Source of the DNA: Candidatus Vecturithrix granuli
GTDB lineage: Bacteria; Moduliflexota; Moduliflexia; Moduliflexales; Moduliflexaceae
Direction of reading: 5' to 3'
Length of the DNA stretch: 64,000 bases
Assembly (NCBI GenBank): GCA_000739535.1
Contig: DF820466.1
Span: forward strand, 466,949-530,948
Positions 60,814 through 64,000 of this stretch are shown in pieces (the first letter of the stretch is position 1; each line of letters starts with the position of its first letter). The position numbers and the translations under genes are program-made. The notes under the pieces were generated by a model that made no database searches, was not told where the DNA came from, and saw nothing but the letters and a program-made list of their open reading frames with translations.

Positions 60814-62121
60814 ATGCGCGCACAAGATTTGATTAAAAAGAAACGCGATGGGGGAGCGCTGACGCCCACAGAGATTCAATTCCTGATTGAAGGGTACACG
60901 AGCGGATACATCCCGGATTATCAAATGTCTGCCTTGACAATGGCGGTGTTTTTTCAGGGTATGACCAAAGAAGAAACGGTTGCGCTCACCACGTGCATGC
61001 TGCATTCTGGACTGGTGGTTGATTTGAGCATGATCCCCGGAAAAAAAGTTGACAAACATTCGACTGGTGGAGTGGGCGATAAAATTTCACTCCCGCTGGC
61101 GCCAGCGGTGGCAGCGGCAGGGGTAACAGTGCCAATGATTTCAGGCCGGGGACTTGGTCATACCGGTGGAACACTCGATAAACTCGAATCAATTCCCGGA
61201 TTTCAGGTTGATCTTCCATTAGATCGTTATATTGCTATTCTGCAACAAGCCGGATTATGCTTAATTGGGCAAACCCAGGATATTGCCCCGGCGGATAAGA
61301 AACTCTATGCGCTACGAGATGTGACCGCCACCGTCGAAAGCATTCCATTGATTACAGCCAGTATTTTAAGCAAAAAACTGGCAGAAGGGATTGACGGCAT
61401 TGTGTTCGATGTCAAAACCGGCAGCGGCGCGTTTATGAAAAATGATGATGATGCCCTGAAATTGGCGCAAAACCTGGTGAATATTGCTGTGATGATGGGT
61501 AAAGATGCGGTCGCATTGATCACAGATATGGATCAGCCTCTGGGAAATGCTGTCGGAAATACGCTGGAAATGCTTGAATCAATTGACGTACTGCGCGGAG
61601 AAGGGCCGCAAGATGTAGTCGCTCTCACAATTGAACTTGGCGCGTATATGCTGAAATTCGGTGGTGCAGCGACCGCTATCGAACAGGGACGCGAGACGAT
61701 CCGACGCGTACTTTCTGACGGATCGGCCTTTGAAAAATTTCGACAGCTTGTGAAATTGCAGGGCGGCGACGCAACGGTCATCACTGATCCGTCTCGTTTT
61801 CAGCGAGCCACGTACCACCTGCCTGTTTGCGCTGAAATGGCGGGTTATGTCGAAGCCATTCAGAGTGAACAGATCGGCGTTGCCAGCATGTTGATCGGTG
61901 CAGGCCGCGAACGGCTTGATTCCCCAATTGATCACGCTGTCGGCATCATGCTGCGCAAAAAGATCGGCGACCACGTGGAAGTAGGCGAACCGCTCTGCGT
62001 GGTAGAATATAACGACGACACGAAATTGGAGGATGCCGTTGCCCTGATTCGTCAGGCCTATCGCCTCGGCGAAATTCGGCCTGAAAAGCCGAAGCTTATC
62101 AAGGCGATTATTACAGCATAA
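60814..62121 (+). CDS. Pyrimidine-nucleoside phosphorylase
   Basis: This 435-residue enzyme of the thymidine/pyrimidine phosphorylase family cleaves uridine and thymidine with phosphate to base plus sugar phosphate. K-H-S-T-G-G-V-G-D-K is at about 80-89, and S-G-R-G-L-G-H-T-G-G-T-L-D-K-L-E is the signature at about 109-124. The C-terminal alpha/beta domain is complete. It heads a salvage cluster with the purine phosphorylase and cytidine deaminase genes. GGAAGGG lies before the ATG. Confidence 0.95.
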   Translation: MRAQDLIKKKRDGGALTPTEIQFLIEGYTSGYIPDYQMSALTMAVFFQGMTKEETVALTTCMLHSGLVVDLSMIPGKKVDKHSTGGVGDKISLPLAPAVAAAGVTVPMISGRGLGHTGGTLDKLESIPGFQVDLPLDRYIAILQQAGLCLIGQTQDIAPADKKLYALRDVTATVESIPLITASILSKKLAEGIDGIVFDVKTGSGAFMKNDDDALKLAQNLVNIAVMMGKDAVALITDMDQPLGNAVGNTLEMLESIDVLRGEGPQDVVALTIELGAYMLKFGGAATAIEQGRETIRRVLSDGSAFEKFRQLVKLQGGDATVITDPSRFQRATYHLPVCAEMAGYVEAIQSEQIGVASMLIGAGRERLDSPIDHAVGIMLRKKIGDHVEVGEPLCVVEYNDDTKLEDAVALIRQAYRLGEIRPEKPKLIKAIITA

Positions 62122-62188
62122 AAAAAGATGTGAGATGTTTTCAGTCATTTTGTCAGAGATGAGCTTTTCTTCGTAAAAATTATAAATT

Positions 62189-62893
62189 ATGAAACAGAAA
62201 GATAGTCTCGTTTTGTTATGCGTCATGGGCATATTCATATTTGGTGTGTTTGGAATACGGAACATTCAAGCAGAAGAGAATGACTTTCCGCTTGCGCCGG
62301 GAACGTACTGGGTTTATGAAGGGTTGGTTAAATGGCAGGTTGAATCGGGAGTAAAAGAGCGGCAGATGACATGGAAAATGGAGGTTATCAAGAAGGTTGA
62401 GCGCGGCGAGTTTACCGGTTATTTGATGAAAGGTCATCCGATTGATCTCGTATTTTATGAAGATGGGCGCATATCGAGCGATTACGCGATTATTCGCAAC
62501 GGTGAAAAATTTTATGAAACCGACGTCGAGACGTTTCAACGCCTGAAAGACTTGCAAGATAAACTGGAAAATCTTGTTTCCGATGCAGAATTGACTTTAG
62601 ATCTTCCGCTGATGCCAGGCAAAAAATTCGGCGAGGCCGAGATGCTCGACCGAGAAGATGATTCCTATTGCTGGATGGTTAAGGAAGCCCGACCGTTTTC
62701 TCGCCAGATCAATGGTGTTGCCCTATCGGACACGCTGACGGAATACCTCCTGACATTTGCAACGCTTCCTGAAGATGTGGTTGTTCATTTCACGCCCGGT
62801 ATTGGTATCACACGTTTTGAATACGTGCATCACGGCACGATCTCCGAAGTGGATGTAAGCCTGATTGAGTATCATGCAAGCAGTAGCCAGTAA
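62189..62893 (+). CDS. Secreted protein of unknown function
   Basis: This 234-residue protein has a signal peptide (1-29). The mature part starts L-A-P-G-T-Y-W-V-Y-E-G and is rich in beta-strands and charged residues. No family is recognised, and it lacks the YLLWTK tag. It sits between two nucleoside phosphorylase genes; the relation to salvage is unclear. No clear ribosome binding site is visible. Confidence 0.6.
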   Translation: MKQKDSLVLLCVMGIFIFGVFGIRNIQAEENDFPLAPGTYWVYEGLVKWQVESGVKERQMTWKMEVIKKVERGEFTGYLMKGHPIDLVFYEDGRISSDYAIIRNGEKFYETDVETFQRLKDLQDKLENLVSDAELTLDLPLMPGKKFGEAEMLDREDDSYCWMVKEARPFSRQINGVALSDTLTEYLLTFATLPEDVVVHFTPGIGITRFEYVHHGTISEVDVSLIEYHASSSQ

Positions 62894-63030
62894 GCAGTCA
62901 GCAGTAGAGCAGTAGCCAGAGTTCAGTGACCAGTCAGCATACTCATCATTGAACTCTGAACACTGACTACTGCTGACTGACTATTGCTTACTAACCACTG
63001 CTTACTGACTATTGTTTACTGAAAACGAGG
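62890..63030. repeat. Degenerate CAGTAG/CTACTG repeats
   Basis: The spacer consists of imperfect short units such as AGCAGTAGCCAGT and complementary ACTGCTTACTGACT, forming loose inverted repeats. A T-poor hairpin may form between the two genes. Confidence 0.5.
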
Positions 63031-63037
63031 TATCTTT

Positions 63038-63868
63038 ATGAATATTGCACAGATTCACGAAACTATTGACGCGATTCGGGCAAAAGTTCCTGTTCGCCCG
63101 CAGATTGGTATAGTTTTAGGCTCAGGACTCGGTGAATATGCCGACCAATTTCCTTCGCCGACGATCATCCCGTATGAAGACATTCCGCATTTCCCGCAAG
63201 TGACTATCGTCGGTCATAAGGGGCGGCTTGTCTTTCAGGAAATAGAAGGGCTGCCTGTAGTCGTTATGCAGGGTCGCTTCCATTACTACGAAGGCTATAG
63301 CATGGAACAACTGACGTTTCCGATTCGTGTGATGGGCCAACTCGGCATTCGGCGATTGATTCTGACCAATGCGGCCGGCGGGGCCAATCTCAATTTTTCT
63401 CCGGGCGATCTCATGCTGATTACTGATCATCTGAACTTGATGGGGATGAATCCCCTGCGCGGACCGCATGATGCGGAATTTGGCGAGCGGTTTCCTGATA
63501 TGACCTGCGTCTATCATCCGGAAGAAAGGGAGGTGTTCGAAACCGTGGCGCAACGCTTGCAGATTCCCTTGCAAAAGGGGGTCTATGCGGCATTTAGCGG
63601 GCCCTCCTATGAAACCCCGGCGGAAATTCGCATGATCCGAACCCTGGGAGCTGATGCGGTCGGCATGTCCACTGTCCCGGAAGCCATTGTCGCTACACAA
63701 ATGGGGATCCGCGTGTCAGGTGTCTCTTGCATTACGAATATGGCGGCCGGAATGCCTGGAGCCAAACTGACTCATGAAGATGTGATGGAAACGGCCAACC
63801 GGGTGAAACACCAGTTTATCGCCTTGCTTAACGGAGTCATTCAGGAATTTGCCAAAGCCAACACGTAG
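63038..63868 (+). CDS. Purine-nucleoside phosphorylase (trimeric class)
   Basis: This 276-residue enzyme has the phosphate loop G-S-G-L-G-E-Y at about 28-34 and G-R-F-H-Y-Y-E-G at about 79-86. T-N-A-A-G-G-A-N is at about 111-118, and the purine/ribose residues lie in S-G-P-S-Y-E-T-P-A-E and the following V-G-M-S-T-V-P-E. It converts inosine and guanosine to base and ribose-1-phosphate. ACGAGG precedes the ATG. It is followed by a cytidine deaminase gene. Confidence 0.95.
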   Translation: MNIAQIHETIDAIRAKVPVRPQIGIVLGSGLGEYADQFPSPTIIPYEDIPHFPQVTIVGHKGRLVFQEIEGLPVVVMQGRFHYYEGYSMEQLTFPIRVMGQLGIRRLILTNAAGGANLNFSPGDLMLITDHLNLMGMNPLRGPHDAEFGERFPDMTCVYHPEEREVFETVAQRLQIPLQKGVYAAFSGPSYETPAEIRMIRTLGADAVGMSTVPEAIVATQMGIRVSGVSCITNMAAGMPGAKLTHEDVMETANRVKHQFIALLNGVIQEFAKANT

Positions 63869-63923
63869 AAAGGAAACGAGGAATGTTGTATGAGTTGTTT
63901 CTTGTGCAACAAACTATCTGCTT

Positions 63924-64000
63924 ATGTCCATACGCGACACGCTGATTCAGGAAGCCAAACAGGCGCGTTTAAGCGCCTATACCCCATATTCTCACTTCAA
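63924..64000 (+). CDS. cdd: Cytidine deaminase, 5' part only
   Basis: The frame from ATG 63924 runs to the window end and reads M-S-I-R-D-T-L-I-Q-E-A, then R-L-S-A-Y-T-P-Y-S-H-F, the conserved N-terminal A-Y-x-P-Y-S-x-F motif of cytidine deaminase. It fits the nucleoside salvage cluster. The zinc site lies beyond the window, so the identity rests on a short stretch. Confidence 0.75.
   Translation, partial: MSIRDTLIQEAKQARLSAYTPYSHF

Overview
The window looks like chromosomal DNA of a Gram-negative, probably uncultured environmental bacterium. It has lipoproteins, an outer-membrane barrel candidate, many Sec-type signal peptides, AGGAG ribosome binding sites, TTGACA promoters and a core truB-rpsO-pnp operon. 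I cannot assign a phylum. An uncultured lineage such as KSB3/Modulibacteria is a guess only. I saw no rRNA, tRNA, CRISPR array or transposase gene.

Layout. 0.4-1.6 kb: ThiF-type protein with a Cys-rich HTH regulator. 1.85-5.3 kb: arsenic cluster (arsR, arsM, flavodoxin, ArsP-like permease); a 115-bp MITE sits between the arsM ribosome binding site and its start codon. 5.4-5.9 kb: FmdB-type gene and NifX-like remnant. 6.0-17.6 kb: an integron with six attC sites of about 113 bp, an attI-type junction and an IntI gene broken by a frameshift. All its cassette genes read away from attI; they include a restriction-modification pair, a DUF4160/DUF2442 pair and a four-gene adhesin/amidase cassette. 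17.7-30 kb: outer-membrane protein, pnp, rpsO, truB, a radical SAM-STAS fusion, TPR lipoprotein, GH127 enzyme, aldo/keto reductase and NYN-domain protein. 30-58.5 kb: an island of secreted proteins. 58.6-60.5 kb: VanZ-like and DUF401 membrane proteins. 60.8-64 kb: nucleoside salvage genes (pyrimidine phosphorylase, purine phosphorylase, start of cytidine deaminase).

Main discovery. Seventeen genes (sixteen in the 30-58 kb island, one in an integron cassette) end in nearly the same C-terminal peptide, consensus (N/S/A)-x-Y-L-L-W-T-K/R followed at once by a stop codon. The proteins carrying it are otherwise unrelated: papain, trypsin and M28 peptidases, GH8, spherulin-4, DUF4091, sialidase-like, beta-helix, beta-propeller and CAP proteins. 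Nearly all start with a signal peptide, and the tag codons differ synonymously, so selection acts on the peptide. This looks like a C-terminal sorting, secretion or processing signal that I do not recognise. Cytoplasmic genes in the same region lack it.

Regulation. Four tagged genes are preceded by GEMM-class cyclic-dinucleotide riboswitches. In each, the 3' strand of the aptamer is also the 5' arm of an intrinsic terminator, which predicts ligand-ON transcriptional switches. A fifth, decayed copy lies before another tagged gene. Three share a promoter module with a distal box at fixed spacing. The exoprotein set therefore seems to be a second-messenger regulon. The window also holds several families of nested palindromic elements, some with clear target-site duplications, in which the same inner cores occur inside different outer inverted repeats.
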